NCBI GenBank assembly: GCA_002404095.1
Contig: DHJA01000290.1
Coordinates: 1-42,829, forward strand
From: Planctomycetaceae bacterium UBA4732
Lineage (GTDB): Bacteria; Planctomycetota; Planctomycetia; Gemmatales; Gemmataceae
Length of the DNA: 42,829 bases
Direction of reading: 5' to 3'
Every line of letters begins with the position of its first letter. The first letter of the stretch is position 1. A model generated the notes under the pieces. That model was not told where the DNA came from. It saw nothing but the letters and a program-made list of their open reading frames with translations, and ran no database searches. The translations under genes and the position numbers were made by a program. Of this stretch, positions 35,675 through 42,829 are shown piece after piece.

Positions 35675-35808
35675 AGGGGTTGAAACTGAAAAGAAGATTG
35701 CAGACATGGTCGAATCTTACGGAGTCTTGTACCCCCTATCGAATGGAGGTAAGCTTTAGGGAAAGAAGCCTGATAAAGTCTTTTACTCTTTCAACTAGGA
35801 GGCGCGCC

Positions 35809-36057
35809 ATGAACGAAAACGGTAAGCCGACGCCCCCGCCCGACCTCGGCAACTTTCATGCGAACTGGATCGCCTTTCCGCGTGAAGAACGGCTTCGGTA
35901 CGCAGGCCAATACGTGGGCTGGAGCCCCGACGGCCTGCGCATCGTCGCCAGTGCGGAAACCGAGCAGGCCATGGAGGAGAAACTCGTTGCGATGGGAATC
36001 CACCCGAGCCAAGTAGTTGGCGAACAAATCCCGCTTGCGGATATGAGCCTCATTTGA
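35809..36057 (+). CDS. Small DUF5678-like protein
   Basis: An 82-residue protein. WIAFPREERLRYAGQYVGWS, then DGLRIVASAETEQAMEEKLV and a short GIHPSQVVGEQIP tail resemble the DUF5678 domain (a short beta-hairpin plus helix). AGGAGG 6 bases before the ATG is a strong site. The 3' end overlaps the converging 79-residue gene by 8 bp. Confidence 0.75.
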   Translation: MNENGKPTPPPDLGNFHANWIAFPREERLRYAGQYVGWSPDGLRIVASAETEQAMEEKLVAMGIHPSQVVGEQIPLADMSLI

Positions 36058-36289
36058 TGGCGGTCGTAGGCTCCAACAGGGCAAGCATGTCTTCCTTGCT
36101 TGGAGCGAAGACGATATGGCCAGCCTGATCGAGTTCCACATCCCCAACGACAACGCTGCCCCGCACGGAGCGGCAGAAAACGGGCACATACCACCGCTGC
36201 GTTGGCGGATCAAAAGAAGCATTTCCCGGATACGTCATGTGTCCGACATTGTCGAGCAGGTAATCTCGGACGCGGCTCATGGGGTCCAT
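36050..36289 (-). CDS. Small conserved hypothetical protein
   Basis: A 79-residue protein: MDPMSRVRDYLLDNVGHMTY, then PGNASFDPPTQRWYVPVFCR and SKEDMLALLEP. It has its own GGAG 7 bases before the ATG at 36289. That ATG overlaps the natural stop (TGA, 36277-36279) of the upstream C39 gene, so the two are translationally coupled. Because of a base insertion upstream, the two are also joined in one open frame. Function unknown. Confidence 0.7.
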   Translation of the reverse strand: MDPMSRVRDYLLDNVGHMTYPGNASFDPPTQRWYVPVFCRSVRGSVVVGDVELDQAGHIVFAPSKEDMLALLEPTTAIK

Positions 36290-36727
36290 ACGCTCACTCC
36301 TCGGTATCCGGCTGTGGCCCAGCCGGAAAGGAAGTCGTCGAGAGGGGGCGCGGCAGTCAGGGCCGTCAGCCGGGTCATGAAATACCACGGCGCCTTGAAA
36401 AACCCTTAGCGGGACGACGAAATGCCATTGGAACATGGGAAGGGTATTCCACATGCTCGCCAGGTCAATCATAGCAACGAAAGGCGCCTGGTTCGACAGG
36501 GCCGCGATAGCGTCGGGTTCGCTCCGCACGGGAAGAAGACCGGCGTTGAATCCAAATGCCTGGGCGCCGAGGACGAGATCCTGCACGGTGCAACCCAGCG
36601 CGGTAAGACCGCATTTCTGAGCGACCGCCGCCTCGACGTGGGCCGCGCCCAATGCGGCGAACAGCATCCGCAAGCAGGCCGGACCACAGGTCTGCTCGCT
36701 CGATTGGTAGAAATGAGCGACGGGCAT
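36277..36727 (-). pseudogene. C39-like papain-fold peptidase with a frameshift
   Basis: The N-terminus has the C39-like site: EQTCGPACLRML (C14), H102 in FQWHFVVPL and D118 in VVFHDPADGP. After residue 128 the open frame changes to an Arg-rich run. In the +1 frame the expected C-terminus reads PLDDFLSGWATAGYRGVSVW then TP and a stop, giving 149 residues. The shift lies in a tract of five G on the plus strand (36344-36348); one extra base explains it, and the 451-bp length is consistent. The frameshift removes the stop and joins this gene to the 79-residue gene (225 residues). It could be a real mutation, a programmed shift or an assembly error. Confidence 0.72.
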
Positions 36728-36816
36728 AGTCCTCTACCATGAGCTTTCCTCCGCCCTCTCCTGCGGATGGAGGCTTTTTGCAACAAAAGCCTTAGCTTTG
36801 TCGCCCTTTCCGTCGC

Positions 36817-39333
36817 TCAATGCCGGAATAAAAACTCCTTCGAGTTCAGCAGCGCCCAATGCACGTCCTCCCACGCCTTGCGCTTGTCCGGGTTCTTGGC
36901 CACGTATTCCAACGCCGTTTTCATGTCCGCCGCCGTCGGCGCACGCGACACCGTGGACAGGTACAGATTGGTCAGCACTTCCAGGTCGGACGTCTTTGCC
37001 CCCAGCAACCGGCCCACGCGGTTCGTCGGCGTCCGAAGTTTCTGATTGATCGTCTGACCGTTGATGAGTTGCAGCGCCTGCGCCAGGTTGCTGTCGCTCT
37101 CGCGCTCGCATTCGCAAGCTAATTCGCGGGCCGGCTGGCCGAACGTCTTCAAAAACGAACTGTTCGGATCACCGTCCGGCAGCTGCATCGCGTGTGAGCC
37201 GGCCGGTACGCCGGCGAACTTCTCCGGCGCCTCCGTCGCCGTGCAGATCGCGTCGAGCAGTTGCTCGGCCGATAGCATCTTCGTCACCGTATGCGAGAAA
37301 TACTTGTTGTCGTCGCGGTTGAAGTCGTTGGCCTGGGCGCTCAATTGGTAGGTACGCGAGGTCATAATGACCTTAATCATGTGCTTCACGTCGAACTTGC
37401 TGGCGATGAAGTCTTTCGCCAGCGCGTCCAGCAGCTCGTCGTTGGCCGACGGGTTCGAGTCGCGGAAGTCGTCCACCGGATCGACAACGCCTTTGCCGTT
37501 CAGGTGATACCAGATGCGATTTACCACTGATTTGGCGAAGAACGGGTTGTTGGCCGACGCGATCCAGTCGGCCAGCGCCTGGCGACGATCCGCACCCGGC
37601 GGGATAACCGGCTCCGCGCCGCCCATGAACTTCGGCTTCATCACCTGGCCAGTGCGCGGCTGCGTCACTTCGCCGGCGCGGTCCACGTAGACGATCTCGC
37701 CGCCGGGCGTCGCCGCGTTGGGGCCGGGTTCTTCGGGGTCTTTCTTCTGCTTCACACGCGCGAAGAACGCGGCCATGCTGTAATAGTCGTCCTGTGACCA
37801 GCGCTCGAACGGGTGATTGTGGCATTTGGCGCACTGCATCCGTACGCCGCAAAATAGCTGTACCGTCGTCTCGGCGAGGTTCTGCGGATCGCGGGCGATA
37901 CGGTAGTAGTTGGCCGGCGGATTGGCGAACGTGCCGCCGTCGGCCGTCAGAAGCTCCTTGACGATCATGTCAAAGCCGTCGTTGTCCACGACGTGCCGGC
38001 GCAGCCAATCCTGGAAGACGTAGACGCCCTTGATCTGGATCGCCTTACGGCTGCTGCGGAAGATATCCGACCATTTCACCGTCCAAAAGTCGGCGTATTC
38101 CGGCCGCTCCAGCAGCCGATCCACCAGCTTGGCGCGCTTGTCCGGCGTAGCGTCGGCAAGGAAGGCGCGCACTTCGTCCGGCGTCGGCAACACGCCGCAA
38201 ACGTCCAGCGTGGCGCGGCGGATGAATTCGGCGTTGCCGCAACCATCCGACGGCGGGATGCTCAACATCTTCAGCTTGGCGAAGACGTGCTTATCGACGT
38301 AATTGTTCTCGGGCGGACTGGTCCAGACGAAGCCGGGCCGCGGCTGGAGGAAGGTCAGCCGGACCGTCTGGAGTTCCATAAGGTAGCGGCAGAGAATGGC
38401 GACTTCCCCCGCTTGCTTGAACTCGATGAGGCCCGCGCCGTTGACCGTCGCCACCGACGTATCGCTGCTGCTGAAAACCGTCAGGCGCGTGGCGTCGCGG
38501 ACGCTGCCGTCGGCGAAAGTGGCGAGTACGCTGAGCTGCTGCGAGCGGCTCGGTTCGGTCAACACGCGCTGACCGGGTAGGATTTGAATGGACTTTAGCG
38601 AGGGGATATTGGCGGGATCGTCCCGTAAGCCTTCCGTCAGCCAACCGCGCACCGCCTGGCCGGGGACGCTGTCGGCGGAGAAGCGGACGCCGCCTTCATG
38701 CGGAATGCGGCCCAGAGCTTTTTGCAGCATCAGGCTGTCGGCGGGATTGGAGCGGTCGGTGCGCCGGCCGAGTACGTCGCGGGTCAGCTGGAGATAGTCG
38801 GCGGCGGGGTCGAAACCGCGCAGGCTCAGCCTGAAGCCGTTCTTACCCGACGGCGTACCGTGACAGGCGCCGGCGTTGCAGCCGCCAACATTCAGGGCCG
38901 CGACCACCTCACGGCCGAAGCTCACCGGCTGCGGCTTGTCGAAGTCCTTGACCGTCAGCGCCGCGCGGGCGGTCTGAGCGCCGGCCTTGACGACGAGCGC
39001 GCCGGCGCCGTTTTTCTTGGCGGTCAAATAGCCGTTGCCGGCGTCGGCAATGTCGGCGGCCTCACAGGCGTATTGGCACAACGCTGTCAGGTCGCGCACG
39101 GAGCCGTCGGCGTAACGGCCCGTGACCACGACCTGTTGATAGGCGCGGGGGCCGGTCAGCGCGATCGCCTCCGGCTGAATGAGCAGGGAGGCCGGTTGGC
39201 CGATCAGGGCGGCGCGCTCTTGCGGATCGGTCGGCGGCGCCGCGAAGGCAACCGACGCCGTGAAGCAGAAAATCAGGCCGGCGACCAATGGGGTGCGGGC
39301 GCGAGAGAGAGGATCGCGTACACTCCGAAACAT
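36817..39333 (-). CDS. DUF1549/DUF1553 planctomycete cytochrome-like secreted protein
   Basis: An 838-residue exported protein with signal (LVAGLIFCFTASVAFAAPP). It contains Ig-like BIG2 segments (VVVTGRYADGSVRDLT; LSVLATFADGSVRDAT), a C-x-x-x-C-H site (GGCNAGACHGTPSGKNGF), then DUF1549 with a CAKCHNHPFERW heme-like motif and DUF1553 near the C-terminus (VVNRIWYHLNGKGVVDPVDDF; SNPSANDELLDALAKDF). The family is characteristic of planctomycetes and linked to polysaccharide degradation. The usual DUF1501 neighbour is not in the window. Confidence 0.93.
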   Translation of the reverse strand: MFRSVRDPLSRARTPLVAGLIFCFTASVAFAAPPTDPQERAALIGQPASLLIQPEAIALTGPRAYQQVVVTGRYADGSVRDLTALCQYACEAADIADAGNGYLTAKKNGAGALVVKAGAQTARAALTVKDFDKPQPVSFGREVVAALNVGGCNAGACHGTPSGKNGFRLSLRGFDPAADYLQLTRDVLGRRTDRSNPADSLMLQKALGRIPHEGGVRFSADSVPGQAVRGWLTEGLRDDPANIPSLKSIQILPGQRVLTEPSRSQQLSVLATFADGSVRDATRLTVFSSSDTSVATVNGAGLIEFKQAGEVAILCRYLMELQTVRLTFLQPRPGFVWTSPPENNYVDKHVFAKLKMLSIPPSDGCGNAEFIRRATLDVCGVLPTPDEVRAFLADATPDKRAKLVDRLLERPEYADFWTVKWSDIFRSSRKAIQIKGVYVFQDWLRRHVVDNDGFDMIVKELLTADGGTFANPPANYYRIARDPQNLAETTVQLFCGVRMQCAKCHNHPFERWSQDDYYSMAAFFARVKQKKDPEEPGPNAATPGGEIVYVDRAGEVTQPRTGQVMKPKFMGGAEPVIPPGADRRQALADWIASANNPFFAKSVVNRIWYHLNGKGVVDPVDDFRDSNPSANDELLDALAKDFIASKFDVKHMIKVIMTSRTYQLSAQANDFNRDDNKYFSHTVTKMLSAEQLLDAICTATEAPEKFAGVPAGSHAMQLPDGDPNSSFLKTFGQPARELACECERESDSNLAQALQLINGQTINQKLRTPTNRVGRLLGAKTSDLEVLTNLYLSTVSRAPTAADMKTALEYVAKNPDKRKAWEDVHWALLNSKEFLFRH

Positions 39334-39434
39334 GATGCGTGCCCCCTTGCGGACCCTGGCGGGTAAGAAACGGTGGGATCGATCAGCGGGCGGGCGATTA
39401 AGGTATTGGATAGTCTAACGCAAGAAGGATCGGA

Positions 39435-39851
39435 ATGCGACCACAATTTCCCGAAAATCACACATCGAATCTGACGGCGACCTTCGCCGAGGGGCAAGCG
39501 CCCTCATGGCCGGCGGTGTGCGCCCTGCTGGCGCGGCGTGGATACCCTGTGCAAATGCGGATGATCGACGGTCAGCCTGCCTTTCCCGACGAGGCGCCGC
39601 CGGACGATTGGCGCGAGGTGCGCGTGGCGGCGACCGAGGGCATGGTAACAGTTCGCCGCGAGGGAAACCGCCTGACTTTCGTAGTGTGGAGCAACGCGGG
39701 CGTGGAACTGCGGCAGGCGGCCAACGCGGTAGCGTGGGCTTGCGCGGAAGCCGGAGCCGGGCGGGTGGACGCGGCGGAAGGGCCGTTGGACGCGGCCGCG
39801 TTCCTACGCACCGCGGAATTGCCTGCCGCACTACGGCGGCAAGACTCCTGA
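39435..39851 (+). CDS. Conserved hypothetical protein
   Basis: A 138-residue soluble protein with the look of an alpha/beta domain: SWPAVCALLARRGYPVQMRM, then PPDDWREVRVAATEGMVTVR and VELRQAANAVAWACAEAG. AAGGATCGG precedes the ATG. I do not recognise the family. It is divergent from the DUF1549 gene. Confidence 0.72.
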   Translation: MRPQFPENHTSNLTATFAEGQAPSWPAVCALLARRGYPVQMRMIDGQPAFPDEAPPDDWREVRVAATEGMVTVRREGNRLTFVVWSNAGVELRQAANAVAWACAEAGAGRVDAAEGPLDAAAFLRTAELPAALRRQDS

Positions 39852-39937
39852 GCCGGTTTCTATAAAATCTTGTTGCGTGAAAGAATCACCCTTGCCGACG
39901 CCCCGGCGCATCCTCCCGACCCCCCCAGAGGCTTGTC

Positions 39938-40330
39938 ATGGCCAAGAAAACCGTTTGCCCCATCAGTCGCGCCGATTTCAGCGCGAAAGCCAAGCCGGTG
40001 ACGATCAAAATCAATGACGAAGAGATCGCGGTTCCGGTCAAGATTTTCTCGACCGGCTCGCTCGGCTGGTATCTCAATCGGAAGATCGAGATCGACGTGG
40101 GCGGCGTAAAGGTTCCCGTCCAGGTCGGGCTGAACCTCACCATCGTAGGCAGTAAGGAACTGCCGCAAGACGCCCCGCCGGCCCACGCCGCCCCCGCCGC
40201 CGGACATGAAACTCACGCCGCGCCGGCGCATGGCGAACACGCCGCGCATACCGGCCACGCCCATGCTGCTCACGGCGCGGAGCATAAGGGCGAGTCACAC
40301 AAAGGCGCGACCCACGGCGAAGGTTCTTGA
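39938..40330 (+). CDS. Small conserved protein with His/Ala-rich tail
   Basis: A 130-residue protein. The first about 80 residues form a compact beta-rich domain: MAKKTVCPISRADFSAKAKP, then KIFSTGSLGWYLNRKIEID. The C-terminal half is low complexity with about 12 His among Ala, Gly and Glu, a pattern expected for metal binding. Only 33 bp separate its stop from the next gene. No known function. Confidence 0.72.
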   Translation: MAKKTVCPISRADFSAKAKPVTIKINDEEIAVPVKIFSTGSLGWYLNRKIEIDVGGVKVPVQVGLNLTIVGSKELPQDAPPAHAAPAAGHETHAAPAHGEHAAHTGHAHAAHGAEHKGESHKGATHGEGS

Positions 40331-40363
40331 CATAATTCCCCCACACCTACGAGGACGCATTCC

Positions 40364-41398
40364 GTGAAGCTTTCTCTTTCCTATGCCGCGCTGGCCGGTC
40401 TCATGCTGTTTTCCGGCGCCGCGGTCGGCGCCGACGCCAAGAAAGGCGTGACGGTTGAAGAAATCGAGTACAAGGGCTGGAAACACAATCTGCGCATTAG
40501 CAATGACGACGCCGAGTTGATCGTCACGCTGGACGTGGGGCCGCGCATCATCAGCTACAAGCTGAAGGACGGCAAGAACGTCTTCAAAAACTTCGAAGAT
40601 CAAATGGGCAAGAGCGGCGAAAAGGATTGGCAGATCCGCGGCGGCCTGCGTATGTGGGTCGGCCCGGAGGACGTGACGCGCACTTACTTCCCGGACAATG
40701 GGCCGGTGAAGCATGTGGTGGAGAACTTCAACGACAACAAGGAGAATGCTATACTCTTCACACCGGCGCCAGAGAAGGAATACGGCATTCAGAAGCAATT
40801 AGTGGTTCAACTGGCGCCGAAAGGCAGCGGCGTCCACCTCGCCTACTTCATCACCAACATCGGCGACAAGCCGACCGACCTGGCGGCGTGGCTGCCGTCG
40901 GTGATGGCGCCGGGCGGCGTGGAGATCATCCCGCTGCCGGGGCGCCATCCGCATCCCGGCCCGGTCAAGCCGGAGACGAAGCCGTCCGACTACGGCCCCA
41001 GCCTGACGATGGTGCAATGGCCGTATTTCGACTTCACGGATAAGCGCTGGTCGTTGGGGAGCAAGTACATCACCCTACGGCAAGACAGCAAGAAAGGTCC
41101 GACCAAGCTCGGCTTCAACCACCGCCTCGGTTGGGTCGGCTACCTAAATTCCGGTACGCTGTTCGTCAAGCGCTTCGAGTACAAGGAAGGTGCGAAATAC
41201 CCCGACGACGGCTGCAACTACGAGACTTTCAGCAATGAACAGTTTCTGGAAATGGAAAGCCTCGGGCCGGTGACGACCCTGAAGCCGGGCGGGAAGGTGA
41301 AACTGTTTGAGAACTGGGATCTGGTCGGCGGCGTGGACGACTTTACCGACGAGGCTGGCATCGACAAGAACATCCTGCCGAAAGTCGGCGGCGACTAA
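40364..41398 (+). CDS. Secreted DUF4380-like (aldose-epimerase-type) protein
   Basis: A 344-residue exported protein with signal YAALAGLMLFSGAAVGADA. The mature part begins with VEEIEYKGWKHNLRISNDDA then LDVGPRIISYKL, and continues with a galactose-mutarotase-like beta-sandwich (GGLRMWVGPED; GFNHRLGWVGYLNSGTLFVK). This matches DUF4380 proteins, which probably bind carbohydrate. The GTG start at 40364 has GAGGAC about 10 bases upstream. Enzymatic activity is not certain. Confidence 0.8.
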   Translation: MKLSLSYAALAGLMLFSGAAVGADAKKGVTVEEIEYKGWKHNLRISNDDAELIVTLDVGPRIISYKLKDGKNVFKNFEDQMGKSGEKDWQIRGGLRMWVGPEDVTRTYFPDNGPVKHVVENFNDNKENAILFTPAPEKEYGIQKQLVVQLAPKGSGVHLAYFITNIGDKPTDLAAWLPSVMAPGGVEIIPLPGRHPHPGPVKPETKPSDYGPSLTMVQWPYFDFTDKRWSLGSKYITLRQDSKKGPTKLGFNHRLGWVGYLNSGTLFVKRFEYKEGAKYPDDGCNYETFSNEQFLEMESLGPVTTLKPGGKVKLFENWDLVGGVDDFTDEAGIDKNILPKVGGD

Positions 41399-41401
41399 TC
41401 G

Positions 41402-41493
41402 CTTGGCGAGCGGGGGGCGTAAGCCCCCCGGTGCATCACCTTGTCACCCACTGGTTAGCCCAACCGGGGGGCTTACGCCCCCCGCTCGCCAAG
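41402..41493. repeat. Family B palindrome, second copy
   Basis: Perfect 31-bp arms at 41402-41432 and 41463-41493 with a 30-base loop. The arm begins CTTGGCGAGCGGGGGGCGTA and continues AGCCCCCCGGT. The pattern TGGCGA-R-CGG..GGCGTAAGCC matches the element at 13937, with paired differences. It lies immediately after the DUF4380-like gene. Confidence 0.93.
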
Positions 41494-41554
41494 ATGAAAC
41501 TTTGCCGCCCCGCGCCGAGTATCCTCTCATACGCCGTAGACGCGAGAACCTTGA

Positions 41555-42148
41555 GTGTCCACGGAAGACGCCAACCTGGTGCGCGGTTGTCTGCGCGACG
41601 ACGCCCAGGCTATGCGGTCGTTGGTGGATCGCTTCCAAGCCGACGTCTACGGTTTGTGCTACCGGTTGCTGCATCATAGCCACGACGCCGAGGACGTGAC
41701 CCAGGAAGTTTTTATCCGCGTCTTCCGCAGTCTGCGCCGCTGGGACAAGGGCCGACCGCTGCGGCCGTGGATCATGGGCATCGCCGTCAACCGCTGCCGC
41801 ACCTGGATGAAACAGCGGACTCGCCGGCCCGAATTAGTCGATTACCTTCAGGACGCCGCGGCCGCACCCGCCGCCGACGACTCGACCGAGTTGGTCCACG
41901 AGATTCAGGAAGCTTTGGCCGGGTTGCGCTGGGAATACCGCACTGTTTTCGTCCTTTTTCATGAACAGGGTCGGCCTTACGACGAGATAGCCTTGGCGCT
42001 GGAAAGACCGGTGGGCACAGTTAAGACCTGGCTGCATCGGGCGCGGCTGGAGATCCTCGACCGGCTGCGTAAGAGAGGCATGGTCCCTGAGGAGAACGTC
42101 GAGCCGCCGACGGAAATCGCGCCGGCTCGCGGAGTGAAACCACCATGA
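41555..42148 (+). CDS. ECF RNA polymerase sigma factor
   Basis: A 197-residue sigma-70 family ECF factor. Region 2 is YRLLHHSHDAEDVTQEVFIR followed by PWIMGIAVNRCRTWMKQR. Region 4 is PYDEIALALERPVGTVKTWL then HRARLEILDRL, a helix-turn-helix recognising the -35. The GTG at 41555 is the best start by family length. The following gene overlaps by 4 bp and likely encodes its regulator. Confidence 0.92.
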   Translation: MSTEDANLVRGCLRDDAQAMRSLVDRFQADVYGLCYRLLHHSHDAEDVTQEVFIRVFRSLRRWDKGRPLRPWIMGIAVNRCRTWMKQRTRRPELVDYLQDAAAAPAADDSTELVHEIQEALAGLRWEYRTVFVLFHEQGRPYDEIALALERPVGTVKTWLHRARLEILDRLRKRGMVPEENVEPPTEIAPARGVKPP

Positions 42149-42801
42149 TGTGTCCTGACTGCCGCGACCGTTTGCAGCAGTGGTTCGACGCCCGTACACC
42201 CGGCGCCGCGCCGCCTGTATGCCCCGCCTGCGCGGAATGGGGCGCCGCCGCCGTCCGCCTCGACTGCGGCCTGCGCCTTCTCGCCGCGCCCGTGCCGCCT
42301 GCCTATCTCACTGACCGCATCATCGCGCGGCTCAGGGCGCGGCACCGTCGCGTTCGCTTGGTCTTCACCGCCGGCCTCGTCGCCGCGGCCGCGACGGTGC
42401 TTCTTGCAGTCTGGCAGAGTTTTCCCTTTGGCGCGTTCTCACGGCCCCCGACGGTGGTTCCTCATGCCATCGTCAGGGCGCCTGAACCGGAACCTTCGGT
42501 TCCGTCAGTCAACCTGCGCGATTCGGTTGCCCAGGCAGGTTCGGCGATGGCTTCGTTGACCTCACGAACCGCTGACGAGACGGTGGCCAAGACAAAGGGC
42601 TTGCTGCCGGTCGTGGTCGATGCGTCGCCCGGCAAGCGGGACTCGCAACCGTCGGCGGGAGCGCCGGCCCGATCGCTGCGCGATACAGGCGAAAGTGTGA
42701 CGGCCGGCCTGGAGCCAGTCGCCGACTCGGCGCGGCGAGCGGTGAGCCTGTTTTTCCGTGAACTGCCGCCAATGGAGGCGAACCCCAAGGCGGGGTTTTG
42801 A
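42145..42801 (+). CDS. Membrane protein with Cys-rich N-terminus, putative anti-sigma factor
   Basis: A 218-residue protein. The N-terminus has C3-x-x-C6 and C26-x-x-C29, a compact possible zinc site. A transmembrane helix (VFTAGLVAAAATVLLAVW, about 73-90) and a long, low-complexity outer part follow. Overlap with the sigma gene (ATGA) and this topology suggest an anti-sigma factor for the adjacent ECF sigma. The classical ZAS motif HxxxCxxC is not seen, so the assignment is partly inferred from position. Confidence 0.7.
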   Translation: MMCPDCRDRLQQWFDARTPGAAPPVCPACAEWGAAAVRLDCGLRLLAAPVPPAYLTDRIIARLRARHRRVRLVFTAGLVAAAATVLLAVWQSFPFGAFSRPPTVVPHAIVRAPEPEPSVPSVNLRDSVAQAGSAMASLTSRTADETVAKTKGLLPVVVDASPGKRDSQPSAGAPARSLRDTGESVTAGLEPVADSARRAVSLFFRELPPMEANPKAGF

Positions 42802-42809
42802 ACTTTCCC

Positions 42810-42829
42810 TCGTTTAGCCGCGACCCGAA
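42810..42829. repeat. Family D repeat, cut by the window edge
   Basis: TCGTTTAGCCGCGACCCGAA is identical to bases 19393-19412 of the complete family D palindrome. It begins 9 bp past the stop of the putative anti-sigma gene. Confidence 0.85.

Noticed and set aside
13937..41493. The palindromes as CRISPR repeats
   Set aside because: They are single hairpins far apart, with no regular spacers and no cas genes.

Overview
The window reads as a chromosomal segment of a GC-rich planctomycete, most likely in or near the Gemmataceae. The lineage call is inferred from protein families. These are a DUF1549/DUF1553 cytochrome-like protein with CxxCH-type motifs, a DUF1570 HExxH protein, an ASPIC/UnbV FG-GAP lipoprotein, a secreted S53 peptidase with the planctomycete N-terminal motif LEELETRTLLS, degenerate sulfatases, and many TPR proteins. 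No rRNA, tRNA, CRISPR array, transposase or phage module was seen. The content is housekeeping and lineage-specific genes, not a mobile island.

Layout. 1-6.5 kb: a 1904-residue TPR/coiled-coil lipoprotein and a conserved hypothetical. 6.5-10.6 kb, minus strand: an A2-type aa3 cytochrome c oxidase operon (subunits II-I-III-IV plus a small membrane protein). 10.7-14 kb, plus strand: sugar-nucleotide epimerase, queC, and a DEAD-box helicase with a TTG start. 14-22.7 kb, minus strand: MMPL exporter, PhnD-like binding protein, TolC-like protein, DUF1570 TPR peptidase, membrane TPR protein. 22.8-26.1 kb: FHA protein, the ergothioneine pair egtB-egtD, and a short gene with an in-frame UGA. 26.2-34 kb: a Tsr3-like protein overlapping a secreted alpha/beta hydrolase, an RluA pseudouridine synthase with small neighbours, a pseudo-sulfatase, an FG-GAP lipoprotein and a VRR-NUC nuclease. 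34-42.8 kb: S53 peptidase, DUF5678-like protein, a frameshifted C39-like peptidase with a small partner, the DUF1549/DUF1553 protein, small hypotheticals, a DUF4380-like secreted protein, and an ECF sigma factor with a membrane partner.

The strongest discovery is at 25864-26106 (minus): an 80-residue SelW/Rdx-family selenoprotein that conventional gene calling would miss because residue 11 is UGA. It has a strong Shine-Dalgarno, a C-x-x-U motif, a complete Rdx C-terminal half and a SECIS-like hairpin at the expected distance after the UGA. The organism should therefore encode selA, selB, selC and selD elsewhere. It lies next to egtB-egtD, which make the thiol ergothioneine. Functional linkage between them is only inference.

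Other notable points: a bacterial homologue of the archaeal/eukaryotic rRNA aminocarboxypropyltransferase Tsr3; a single-base insertion in a G5 tract that fuses a C39 peptidase in frame to its neighbour; a sulfatase-fold protein that has lost its metal and nucleophile residues; and several families of long intergenic palindromes, most of them at gene 3' ends. One palindrome family shows compensatory changes between copies, which implies selection on the hairpin.
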